Shown piece after piece: positions 1 through 11,653 of a stretch of DNA of 64,000 bases; positions within the stretch are counted from its first letter, which is position 1; each line of letters starts with the position of its first letter. Location: NCBI GenBank assembly GCA_013398955.1, contig VWPU01012614.1, positions 1-64,000 on the forward strand, in the 5' to 3' direction. The translations under genes and the position numbers were made by a program. The notes beneath the pieces are model-generated. The model was not told the origin of the DNA and ran no database searches. It saw nothing but the letters and a program-made list of their open reading frames with translations. This stretch comes from Callaeas wilsoni (lineage: Eukaryota; Chordata; Aves; Passeriformes; Callaeidae).

Positions 1-300
1 ACCGGGGCAGCCCCGGGGGCCGGGCGCGGGTGGGGGCGGCGGCCGCCCCTCCGCCGGCCGGGACTGACACGCGTGACGGTGCCCACGGGGCGGAGGGCGC
101 ACGGGCCCGCCTGGCAACGACCGCCGCGGGCTGCTGGCGTCGGGGAACAGCGGGGTCTGGGCTCACGGCCGGGCCGGAGGGAGGTGCACAGTGGGCGCTG
201 CACCTGCACAGGCATCCGCTCCCCGTGCGCCACGGTGGCTTGCTGCTTGAAATCGCTGGAGACAGGCTTTTCCTGGCGTATGGTCAGCTCCAAGGCTGCT
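1..300 (+). promoter_or_regulatory. GBF1: CpG island at the 5' end of GBF1 (promoter / 5' noncoding exon region)
   Basis: I count 34 CpG dinucleotides in the first 240 bases, 11 of them in the first 60, after which CpG density falls abruptly to the low level of the rest of the window. GC-box-like motifs (GGGGCGG near 88) are present. Housekeeping trafficking genes such as GBF1 normally start in a CpG island, and the first coding exon lies about 5.4 kb downstream on the same strand, so this is most likely the promoter or the noncoding first exon. The island is cut by the left edge. The transcription start cannot be placed, and no donor site is clearly best; weak or moderate candidates are GAG|GTGCAC at 183/184 and ACAG|GTAAAT at 451/452. 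The open frames through the island look like by-products of its high GC content. Confidence 0.7.
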
Positions 301-3300
301 GCAGGGGAAAGCTCAGAGCTCATACCTTATATGTTATGAGTTCATCTGGTCGCATGTTTCATAGTTTCAACAGTATGAAATAATGGGAAGAAAGAAAATG
401 CCCCGCGCCACATTAACCTTAGGTTTCATTTTTACTGTGCAGTTTTGACAGGTAAATACGACTTACCTTTCTCTTCTTGATTCCCAGACCTAATCTCAGT
501 ATTGCAGCTGAATGTGGAGGCTTGCAGAGAAGCTTGTCCCTTTTTTCCTTTCTAGTGTGCCACCCCTACCATGTTGCTGCTGTTTGTCTTTTAAAGGGCA
601 TTCTTAAATGCCCAGAATTGCATTAAATGCCCAGGACTGAACAGTTCCTTTCCATACTTAGGAGTTACTGCTTTGTATCACTTTTGTCCAGGCATTATGA
701 GCTACCCTTTGGAGAAACATCCTTACTTCTCTGAACTTTTGCTGCCTGTGATGTTTTTGCAGAACAGTTACTGCTTGAAAAACTCAAGCAGGTTAAATTT
801 CCATATAGAGGTTCATGTACCTTCCATGTGAGTTTTAGGAGGAAGAAAAGGAGTTTTCTGATTGCCAGTTGGGCTTCTGGGAAACCTAGCTGGCTGTGAG
901 ATAGTCAGGAGTTGTTTGTGATTCGTGGTTTTGTGTTGTGTTTTGGTAGCAGTGTATTGTATCAAGGCCCTGGTGGCCAAATCTAGGTCAGAGGCTATCT
1001 AGATTATTCCTGCATTGTCATAAACAGTAAAAATTTAGGTCAACAAAAGCTGACTTTGAAATATTACCTTTTCATATTGTGGTTATGTTGTTTTTCACTA
1101 CTGCTGTTTATTGGAGTAGTTTCACTGGGTTTATATCGGGTGCCATAGCTGAAGGCTAAAGTTAATGATAGGACGAAGTGACTTGTTGGAAGTCTGCCAG
1201 ACCTTGTTGCTTCTGATGCTAACTCTTCCTAATTTCCAGAAGAATTGCAGACATTTTGCTGCAGAAGAGGGAATGTTTCCTAAAACCGTACCCAAGACTT
1301 CCTGTGGTAATACTCAGGAACAATTTGGGTTCGTATCTATTTGGGATGTGTAGGGATGACATGTTCCAAGGTTGAGAAATGGAGTGTTCAGTGCTTGTGT
1401 GAAATAATGTTTGCAGGTGTAAATCTTGTCGGTGTTCTCATGTGAAGATTCTACATGTGATGCTATTTCAGAAGTCTCAGAATAGCGATAATTATTATCC
1501 GTAGAACACTGTTGAAGGTTTTGACAAGGTTATGAATATGAGCTTTTGTTCTTTTATGACATGATTAGGCAACAGCCTTTTCCCGCTTAGCGTTCCCAAT
1601 GCTGTTATCAGTGAGGCTGCGAAAGTTATCAGCCTCCCTTCTTCTCGTGGTGGCCTGAGCACCTCCTTACCTTGGTTTGGAGCTGTCATTTTCACTGTGC
1701 TCCCTGATGAACTTCTGTGCAGGAGCATATCTGAGGACTAGCCTGCAGTTTAAGCAGATATATGAATCTGTCTTGACAAAGAAACAGGAGTTTATATACA
1801 ACTAACGGAAGGGTTAAGAAGCTAAAAAGCATTTGAAGTTTAGTAGGCATCTTTCTTTGTTTTTTTCTTTTCCCCAGCTTAAGATCACAGAACTGAATCC
1901 ATTTGTTTCTGTATTGAGTCCACTATCTTTTTGTGTTTGATTAAAGATTGCTTGCAAGAAAGGCATTTGTTCTTGGTTTGAGGTCAAGAGGTTTTGGAAT
2001 AACGCCTTTGCTAGGGAGGTTGTTTCAAATTTTTTAATGATCTTCAATATTAGTCCTTTTAACCTGTTCAACCAACAGTTTTACAATATCCCGTTCTTCA
2101 GACCATACCTTTGTAACATTAAGCTTGAATTCATGTTAACATTTTTTTCTTCTCTAAGTTGAACAAACCTCTAGTGGTTTTACTTGACTCCCATCATGCT
2201 CTTGTAAACCCAGCTGATCATTCAGTGCTGGTCTGGTAAATCATGTGATTTTTTTTCTCTACTTCTTCACAGCATTCATTTCAATCTTAAAACTTCTTTT
2301 GATATAGGACATCTATACTGAACTCTAAAGTGTGATCAGTTGTTGCTTGTGGTGATGCTACAGTTGAAGGAACACAAACAGAAATTACCTAATCATTTAA
2401 AAGGGGTAGCCTTCGGGAAGTTTGGAGTTTAGTGAAGCTATATCCACCACTTCAAATAAACTTTTAAATTTTTATGGGGATGGATGGTTCTTTTGGTGGG
2501 CTTAGCTTAAAAGGTGCATCTCTCTGAAAATAGTTGTCTGTCTTTCCTGCTCACTCAGTAGTTATTTTCTGTTTCCTTCTCCAACATGAAGTTGCAAAGG
2601 TCCTTTGCATAAGTGAGGATATTTGGCTTTATGGTTTCCTTTGGAATGTGTGTATGCAATGCTTGGTTAGCTGCAAGCTTAAATATAAAGCAGTATTTCT
2701 CTCCATCTCTACCCAGTGTTGGTGGGGAAGTGAGCTCTATATCTGATGTTCAGAGGTCTGTTTGAGTGTGAATTTGCATCCCCAGCATGATAGGTTGTTT
2801 CAGTTGCACTGGTCAAGTGAGTTTGTTGGCATGCATAAAGTGAATTGTTGTACTTTTGAATAAAGTTATATTTAGTGGAATCTGCAGTGAGGAAAGGAGT
2901 GCATTTTCATTGCGTCTCCTCAGTTAGTTAGAAATGAAATACTGCCCTAAGTTTTGCAGGGCTTTAATATGGCAGGAGAGCCCTACCAAGTAAAAAGGAG
3001 TTTTTGCACCCTTGCATGAAAGGATCCGGTTAAAAGGAAAAGGTGTGTATTGGAGGTTTTTTATCTGTTTTCTTCGTATTTTGCCACTTTCAGTTAGCTG
3101 GGAATTTTAAGTCTTCTACATTCAGGAGAGACCGAGTTTAACAAACTTTTTCATCTTATTTATTTTTTGTTAAAAATAGAGGAGAAGAAATAGGAGTCTT
3201 ACAAGCAGATTCAGTAGTATGCAGAACAGCATTTAAGCTTTTGCATCACTTTAAATACTGTCAAAACTATTGAGTATCTATATATGTGCAAGGTCTGTAA

Positions 3301-5426
3301 TATGTATGTCTGGTATTTACACGATTTTTGAAATAATATTTCTATGTCACTTTGCTAAATGCCTGGAATGGTGCTACACAGTTTACATGTTCAATACTGT
3401 TTTAAAACAGTAAAGACAGGAAAAACTTAGGTTTGACAAATATGAATGTATAAAGTATTTCCTCAGAAGTACTTCCCTGGACTAGGGTTTTGAGCCCTTA
3501 AACTGCTGATGTAGAAATACGGAAAATAATGGGATTACTGAAAGAAAAAATAAATAAGGAATTTTACATGAAGGAGAAATCTCCCATTTATGCATTGTAC
3601 TAAAACAAGGACAACAAAGTGAAATAGAAAAATTGTGATCAATGGTATTTCAATGCAAACATATGAATAATGTATGGAATAATTTACTCTTGAGGATGGG
3701 AACATCTCTCAAGCATTAGCCACATGAGTAGGAAGTGTATTGGTGGTTCTGTTATATACAGCTGTGGAGGAAGGATATAAACCTTTGTTCTTCAGGGCAC
3801 AAGCAAATTACTTGGAAGCACTATTTTTCTGTCATGATTATTACAAAATACTTTTGTCTTTGCCCTTAAATCATTGTCTTACACCTGGGAATACCATTAT
3901 GTATAATTCATCTAATGAAATAAACAATTTCGCCATAAGATTATTCATTCTGTTGCAAACACCTGAAAAAACGAAGGAACAAATCCGATGCTGTCCTTTG
4001 ATAAGGTATCTTTTTATAATACTTTGCTTTCTTTCCATTATTTATGGAGTCCTGAAGCAAATGAGTTTCTTTCATTCAGAGGATATTTGTGTATTTGAAG
4101 CATTGTTGATAATTCAGACATGTTAATTAGCATGAAGCCTGACAGATTCAGGATGTATGTTCTGGAATATCTGTGGTGGTCTTTCTGACGTCTTGAATAA
4201 TCCACCAAAACCATTTCCTTCCAGCTTTGTTTTTGTTACATGGACAAAAGTCCTTCTCATATTCTCTGTGTTTATTACCCCCTGCCTCCCCTTCCCAGCT
4301 GAGTCCTTTAAATGAGCCTGTCAGATTTGAAGTGCTACGATCAATGTTTCACCTGTTTCCAATCTTTTGTTTCCCTATGGATGACCTGTTGTGATTTCAA
4401 GCTGGAGTCCTCATTTTCCTTTCATTCTTCTGAAGAAGTCTCATTATTTGGCTACCATTTCACTAAATCCTTCTCATTTGCAGACATGGTATCATCTGAC
4501 TCTTCGGCCTCTTTATAAGTCCTGTTTACTGTTTATAAATGTTTGTGTCTGTTCATTACCCTTCATTCTTATTTCTTTATGCTTGCCTGTATCTGGGCTA
4601 CAGCTAGAATGAGAGAACAGTCCTATAGTAGTTCACTCTTCTTTTTTTCAGACTATTAAAAATCTTTCTTGCTTTTAATTTCTTTCCCCGTCTTCTCCCT
4701 CTTTCTGGGTGAATCAGTTTAAGTTTTTTCCGTGGAAGACCTCAGACTACAGGAGAGTAAGTGTCTGCCTTTAGCTTTCTCACTTTTTCTCCCTGTGTTC
4801 CATCCAGTTTTTTTCATTTCTGTGTGGGGTTTTGCTCATGTCTTTTTTACTTTCCTGCTTTCTTGAAAGCTTTGTTTTGTGAAGCAAGTGTGAAATCAAC
4901 ATCTGTTACAAATTGCTTTAATTTGTCAATGTTTTAAGTCCCAAAGAGGTTTGTGCTGGCCAGCTTATTCAACGCACTGGTGCTTATTTAAGAGAGTGCA
5001 AGGTTAGCTTTGTGTTCCATGTAGGGCTGCAGGAATTGGCATAAGTGCTGGAGACACATGTGTTATTGCATTGCCATGGATGTCTGTCCTGGTACTCCTA
5101 CACTTTATCTTACTGCGAACTTACATGGACTGGGAAAAAAATGAGGAATGTGCCTTGGCAAAATGATCTCTTGCATTACAAAGATCCTCTTAGAAGTAAC
5201 TGCTCTCACGGTTTTAAAAACACACTATGGAAAAGTGTCTTCTTTTGATGAAATACTTGTATTTGTTACATGTAATAACTTGTATTTTGGGCATGCACAA
5301 AACAAATCTGAGTGAGTTTCTTGCATCACTACAGGCCTTCTCTTGATTAGGGTTGACTTTGTTTCATCTGAGGGAGACAATTACTCTGAGAGGCTAGAGA
5401 TTAATTTAAATTACCTTTCTTTTCAG
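301..5426 (+). other. GBF1: GBF1 intron 1 (probable)
   Basis: This is AT-rich sequence between the CpG island and the first coding exon. It ends with a pyrimidine-rich tract and the acceptor TTTCAG at 5421-5426. It contains several T-rich stretches, for example 4,620-4,870, and a 128-codon open frame at 3740-4126 that I do not recognise and regard as chance. I see no transposon that I can name. The left boundary is uncertain because the donor of the noncoding exon was not identified. Confidence 0.6.
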
Positions 5427-5436
5427 AATTGTCAGG

Positions 5437-5532
5437 ATGGTGGATAAGAACATTTACATAGTACAAGGTGAAATCAACGCGGTGGTGGGAGCCATAAAGC
5501 GTAATGCCCGATGGAGCACTCACACACATCTG
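5437..5532 (+). CDS. GBF1: GBF1 first coding exon, residues 1-32
   Basis: This encodes the N-terminus of Golgi brefeldin A resistant guanine nucleotide exchange factor 1, which loads GTP onto ARF1/4/5 at the cis-Golgi and ERGIC and so drives COPI coat recruitment. The translation begins MVDKNIYIVQGEIN and continues through VVGAIKRNARWSTHT, nearly the same as mammalian GBF1 as I remember it, with a few substitutions such as His at 31 where I recall Pro in human. The exon probably begins at 5427, giving ten 5' UTR bases before the ATG (acceptor TTTCAG at 5421-5426); an alternative acceptor AG lies at 5434-5435. It ends at a complete codon (phase 0) followed by GTAAGT at 5533-5538, a strong donor. 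The open frame runs past the donor to a stop near 5626, but that part is intron. These residues open the DCB domain used for dimerisation. Confidence 0.95.
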
Positions 5533-6836
5533 GTAAGTTACCTTCGATTGTTGCCATCTGTAGTAGCAGGTAGAAACCCCTATGGCAGAAACCACCTGGC
5601 TTTGGAAAAACACCTCACTTTTTTGTAGCACTTGTTATAGTACTCTTGTAAGTAAAGCTGGAATAACCTTCTATATTGTTTACATTGTTTTGGGCTTCTC
5701 ATGTGCCAGTGAGTGTAAAAGCTGCAAAGCTGGAAGTCTTCTACCTTTTTATCCTGTAAATACGAAAACCCCACATTGTATTCTGTGTGGAATCATCTCA
5801 TTTAGACTTTTATCAGCCAAGGATGTCAGGGAATTTGCATATATGGTGTTATTTTATTTAGCACAATGTTTTTATGTGTCTTTTGTACCCTCTTAGAGAA
5901 GACAATCTTCATCATGAAAGCCATGAAATAAAAATTGGGGAAGTCATTACATACAGAGTATTTTAAAATTTTCTATACGGCATGATATCTGTTTTCAGCT
6001 CTATTTTGTTGCCGCTATCTATATTCGTGGCTAAACCCTCTTAATAGTTTCAAACCTGCTTTGGTAAAAACCCTAAACACAGTGTTTCCAAGTCTAACCA
6101 TGCTTTGGTGGGGTTATGGCTGCCGCAGTGTAAATGCGTGGATGTGGCACAGTGTATCAGTGGTGCACTTCGGAATGTCACATGAATAAGCAGATGGCTG
6201 TCATCCAGCACAAGTGGTTTCAGTTTGTCAAAGGGCAGGGCCCTTTTTCCTTCTAACAGGCATTTCTTCATTAGAGCTCACGGCCTCTCCGTTCGGAGTG
6301 TGGGTGCGGTTGCACTCAGCTTGGAGAGACTGCTGCTCCTCCTTATTTTAATATCATAGACTAAGGCTAAAGGATGCAGCTAATTCATATAAATATTGCA
6401 CTGTGATTCTTTCTTCAAGTTATTTTAATGGCATAAAATGTCATTGTATTTCTGTTCCCATTACAATCTGCATAGATTAACATTATAGCAAATCCAGATG
6501 AGCCATTTCAATATGGTATGAGTTAGATTTGCAGTGAAATTTATTGAACAGCAGAAGGCTAATCAGAAATACTTCTAAGGACAATAAAACCAAACCAGAA
6601 TGCTCAGTCTTGGACCTATGATTTGACATTTGAGCTGTATGATATTGGGGAGCACTGGCAGGAAAATAAAAATGCTTCTCTTAGATTTGATGGTGTAAAC
6701 ATGCTGACAGTGATAAACTCAAACCACAGTACTCTTGTGAATATGATAATGAGGTCTCTACAGACCCATTATTAAGATTTGTCTTCAGGAATATGTTTGC
6801 ATCATTAATTACTTACTTCTTATATATAACCTATAG
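5533..6836 (+). other. GBF1: GBF1 intron 2
   Basis: This 1,304-nt intron has a strong donor (GTAAGT at 5533) and ends with the acceptor CTATAG at 6831-6836, whose pyrimidine tract is weak and interrupted by purines (ATATATAACC). The sequence is AT-rich. I saw no repeat or RNA gene in it. Confidence 0.9.
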
Positions 6837-6903
6837 GATGAAGAAAGAGATCCCCTGCTGCATAGCTTTAGCCACCTAAAAGAAGTGCTGAATAATATAA
6901 CAG
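6837..6903 (+). CDS. GBF1: GBF1 second coding exon, residues 33-54 (+1 base)
   Basis: This 67-nt exon encodes DEERDPLLHSFSHLKEVLNN and then Ile-Thr, matching the DCB domain of vertebrate GBF1 directly after residue 32. It begins after CTATAG (6831-6836) and ends with one base of the next codon before the donor GTAAGC at 6904-6909 (CAG|GTAAGC, a good match to consensus). The frame is supported by the next exon, whose first two bases complete a Glu codon. The exon is short, has a weak acceptor, and is followed by an intron of about 53 kb. Because 67 is not divisible by three, skipping it would shift the frame and truncate the protein early. Confidence 0.95.
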
Positions 6904-8958
6904 GTAAGCTTCTACAGAGATCAACAGGTATGTGCACCTGCTAGGGTATATGCAAATAAATGTACAAGTGTACTTATTTATCTTATTTACTATCCGGAAG
7001 TCATTTATTGAAGAACAAGAAAAAAGGAAATATGCATATACTTTTAGACAAATAATAGCAATGTAAACTAGCACAGAAATACCACTACTGCCACTGTCTA
7101 TAGAAATATGTATGTGTATGTATATACAATTTTCGTGTGTGTATGCACACACGTATTTTTATAAAGATGCCTGTTTCTTTGATATACTGAAGCTTGTAGT
7201 AATATATGAAATGTGGTGTATTATCATGCATAGCTTTTTTGTGCTTTGTTTATGCTTTCTGATCTGAGTGATGAAAAAAATCTGCTTAGAAAGTGGTTTT
7301 TCCGTCTGTTTTTTCCTCACATTCTTTGGTTTGTTAGCTTTCATCATATGTTATTATGTAATAAGTGAAGCACAGGCTTCTGCTATTTGAGTCTCTTGGA
7401 TTATAAGTGAAAGACTTACTTTGTAATCACCTGCACTGAAAGAAACTGGAAATCTATATTGATTACAGAAGTGGAACACAAGGCTGTGGTGTGTATTCTG
7501 GCCATTTTTTTCTCACAACCCATCTTTCTCCCTTTCCCCCAGCATTTTTTGATTTTGTAGTTTCAGGAGTGGTTGTTTAAATGTAACCCAAGTATATGTT
7601 GAGAGTCTGGAGGTGAAGCTAATCCTAAACTCCATATGGCATTCTGCATATTCTTCCCAGGATTTTTCTTACTGACTGTAGTATTTGAAAGTAAACTTCA
7701 TTTCTGGTCCCTTCATTACAGTGAGTGTTCAGAGCTGCAGTTAACCTTAGTTTGAGATGGACTTTTTGCATTTCTAACTGTGAAGCATGCTCTTGCATCC
7801 ATGCTGAGTCTGGAATCCCATAAAAAGTGTGTTCCCCAGAAGCACAGCAGTGCTGCTTCCAAGTGATGATAGGAGGTGCTGAGGATACGTGCCAGTTCTA
7901 AGCCGTTCTTCCTTCCTCTTTTGTGTATACCTGTAAGTGTAATGCTTTGCTTTTCTCTGCCAGGTTAACTTCCTGTGGTTGTAAGCAGAATTTTTCTGTC
8001 AGATCATGACATCTTAGGGAACTCCTGAACAGCTTGCATTTCTGGATAGTGTCTTTGTTCTGGACGTTATGCTTGTACCTGAACTACGTGACAGTCTGAA
8101 TTTGTGGGGTTTTGTGTAAGCTCACTCATCCTCTGTAAGATATGCGTGCAGTCACCAAAAGTGTTTTGGGAGGAAATTTTCCTTTTCTCCCTTCTATGAG
8201 ATAAAATTTTTTTTGAAATAAGCTTCCTGAAGTTCTTTGCCATTATTGCAAATATCTCTTCTCATCAACAAGAGCAGGGACTGTCAGGATGCTCAAATAA
8301 ATGCAGTATAAGTAAATGTCAGGGACTGGCCATTTATCTTGAGCAGCTAGATACAACGTGCTGTTGACTTGTTGGGGAAAAAATGCAAGTTCACTATCTG
8401 CTTGTGTTAGAGAAAGCAAAGTTTAATGTACTGAGAGATTCAGAGACTCCCTTTGTATTAGTCATCATGTAAGTATGGTTCCTGCTGAGATAATAGTTGC
8501 TTATATATGGGGATGATAGCATGTTGGTTTGACTACATGGGATTCGTTTATACAGGTAATTTCAGCTTCAGTGACCGCTATTTACTGACTAGTGTCTTGA
8601 GATAGGACATCATTGCTCTGCTCCATCTTTTTTCCATTTTAGACATGGACTTGTTCCCAAGCAATATTTTGAATGACACAGAGTCTCCTGCATCATCTTC
8701 CAGGCAATCAAAAGTCTGGTCCCCAGCATAGGGGGTTTTTGGTAATTTTTTTTTTCCCTAGACCTTCCTTTCATGTCTCTTTCATTAGCTCATGGAAACG
8801 CATTGCTTTTATATTTAAATTTATTCAAGCTGTAATCTTTGACATTTGAGTTAGCTTTTAGTACAATTTTGCATTTATAGTAATATATATTATGTATTTT
8901 CTCAATCCCCCAAGAACCCATTTTAATCTGTTCCGGATGCAAATTTCAGGCTGCCTTG

Positions 8959-9110
8959 TCCCATCTCCCCTCTTGCTCTCTCCCTCCCTTCCCCTCCCCC
9001 ATGGAGCATGTTTGATCAGGTGTGGCAGGAATATCCACTGTCAAGCTGCGCCCTTTATATTAGTCAATATTATCCTTCCTTCCCTCCCACTCCCTTCATT
9101 CTCCTCTGGG
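8959..9110 (+). repeat. Polypyrimidine-rich low-complexity tract
   Basis: C/T-rich runs (CTCCC and CTTCCC units) occupy 8,959-9,000 and again about 9,072-9,110, separated by ordinary sequence. They are not a clean tandem repeat. On the sense strand such tracts can bind polypyrimidine-tract proteins, but there is no nearby exon to regulate. Confidence 0.45.
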
Positions 9111-11627
9111 CTTTACCAGTTGATTTATAATTTTGGAATTCTCATCGGAGTCTGTAATACAGTTTGTTCATTATTTAACCAAAACCTGTTTAATGAGCAA
9201 AGAGAGGCAATGTAAATGTTAGGCATGTTGCAGTGGAGTACCTTTTGTTCTCCTCTGAGCTAGTGGGTATTAACTCTGTCATGACTGTGATGCTGAAATA
9301 CCCTGGTCAAGGGTATAAAGATGCACTGTATGCCCCGAGCAGCTAAAGATTCCTGTTTCAAAGTATTGCTCCTCAAGAGTAACTAAATTATATACTGGAA
9401 AGCTTGCCTGCAACTAAGTATGGTATCCCATCCTGTTGTAAGACCTACATGTGCTCTTGGAAGAAGCATACAGAGAAGATGTGTTGCTCAGCACAAACAG
9501 TCCCATGATTATGGTAAGAGTAACTTCACTTCTACAGTTCAGCATACCTAAGGGCCTTGAACCTGAATTATGTTTTGAAATTTCTCTTTAAAATTCTGAT
9601 AGAGAAACTTAATTTCTGTGGGAAATTTATGTAGATTTATAAAAAGTTTAATGATTTGAAAATGAACAGCATGTCCACACTGATCCACTGTCAGTTGATT
9701 TATTGGATGCCATTTTTACACTGTCATGGCCTGCATGTATTTTAGCTACTATTGATAGTAGTTGCCTGAAAAACAGAAAGGAAACATAGAGGTTGTCTTG
9801 GGTAATGCATAAGTTAATCCAAGATAAATTTAATAGCTGAATGCTTGCTATGCTAAGATGAGCACAATAAACTTAAGTGATGGTATGGCGTGTCTCATTT
9901 CTAGTGCTTAGAAAAAGCAGAAGTCAGTGTCCTGAATTATGACCATATGGAAGCAATGACTATCAGGCATTGTCCATGCATGCAGAATTGAAATATAGCT
10001 ACATTTTCAAAGGTTGTTTTAAAGCTGATGAAAACCTGTACTGATACAAGTTTGGATCTAGGGCTGCTGTCACCACCGCTTCCATTTGACTTCTGTTTAA
10101 AGTGAGCTGAGTACCCTGAAATATATGTCTGGATGTTGAAATATTTGTTTGTTTTGTCAGTTTTGTTATGGATTCAGGTCAACAAAAGGAAGCTTCTTTT
10201 TAACATCCAGTGATAACTGAGCACTGTCTCTTTCATGAGTGGTTCCAGGTTAGGATGCTCTCTAGGTCAGCAGAGAGGTTTTATAACCACAAATAATTGG
10301 AAATATGGACTAAGTATAAGCCTGCTTTTCCATCATTTTATGAGAATTGGGTTTCTTTAAATCCTTCTCTGGCTGTTGAAGTCTTCAGAGCATTCTGGTA
10401 TGATACAGAGGTAAGAGCAGATACTTCTGTAGTCATTCTTCGCATTGCAGAATTTGTGCTTTGCTCTGATCAGGGGGATGAGTCAGTAACCAGGATTTTT
10501 GCGCCTGAAGTGCTGCCTACTGGTGTGTAGGATGGCTTTAGGACAGGAATGACTGAATACAACTGCCTTGTACAAGTCATGACTGCAGTGGGAGAAGCAG
10601 GTGTTTGTGGAAAGTGTGTGCATCGAGAGTCTATTTAAATAAGGTTTAAACTAGGTAAACACACCTGTGAAGAGGTGCTTGTGTATATTTTAGGTCCATG
10701 AGTGCCAGACTGCAGGGTTTGAGTCCTTTTATCCTCTGGTGGTTCAGAGTTAGTGCATTTAAACAGAAGCTGCAAAGTAAGCTGTTAGAAGCACTCTGAT
10801 TTCATGCACATTCATGACATTTTAAATGAATGCTTGTACAGTGGGTTCAGAAGAATCTTTTCATGGCTTATTTCAGACAAGAAGCTGCTGCAAATCTCCA
10901 TCTTTAGAGGGTTGACTGGGGCATTAAGAGCTGGCTAAAGGTCAAATGACTGTAACCGTAGGAGAACCTTTGCCCAGTGTACTGACTTAATATACTTGTT
11001 ACTGTAGCCATCAGTTTTCTGGTATGTAGACTTGATTGCACACTCATTTTCTCGTGTCTGAGCTCTAGAAGCTCAGTTTTTATGGAAAACCTGACAGTTG
11101 TATAAAACAGTACAGGAATTTTATCCTGATTTTGGATTAATGTCTGAACTTTTTCTGAAGATCTAGTTTTAAGAAGTGGTAAATTTGTGGTAAATATAAA
11201 TCTGTGGCCTCTTCTCAGTGCTATTAAAGTGCTACTGGTTAGACTATGAGATGTTCATTCAAGTTAAGAAATCAGAAAAATAGAGTTTTGGGTTTTTTTA
11301 ATAAAGAAGTGTAAGAATTAGACTGTATGAGTGTGTGGTATGTAAACTGGTGTGATGCTTATTGCTTTGCAGGGGACAGCAATACCATATTTTATTTATT
11401 ATTTAGATCTTGAGTTTCTGTTCTAAGTGCCTGAACTTACTGGCAAATAACAAATATAATGAACTGCATACTGTGATATCTCCCATTGTTTGCATTGAAG
11501 GATAGAAATGTTACCTAGATCAGCCATTTAAAAAAAAGGGCTTTTTTTTCTGTTGCATGTCAGCTTCCTATGAAAAATCTAGAACATTCACTGATCTTAT
11601 AGGTCATGTCTGTCCTTGTGATAACTC

Positions 11628-11653
11628 AAAAAAAAAAAAGGATTTTTTTTTTT
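11628..11653. repeat. A12-spacer-T11 inverted repeat
   Basis: Twelve A's (11,628-11,639), then GGA, then eleven T's (11,643-11,653) form a near-perfect hairpin or cruciform of homopolymer arms. It contains the only A-run of 12 or more that I noticed in the window. It may be simple low-complexity DNA. Confidence 0.7.

Noticed and set aside
30..383. 117-codon open frame through the CpG island, beginning Met-Gly-Ala-Ala-Ala
   Set aside because: GC-rich islands are naturally poor in stop codons. The frame has low-complexity Ala/Pro/Gly content, and a second frame (73-339) is open over the same bases. No family is recognised.
3740..4126. 128-codon + strand open frame in intron 1
   Set aside because: No recognisable domain and no link to GBF1; hydrophobic and Leu/Ile/Phe-rich as expected from AT-rich DNA. 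It probably arose by chance.
7082..7155. TG/TA microsatellite
   Set aside because: Units are irregular and the longest pure run is short. It is noted only as low-complexity sequence.
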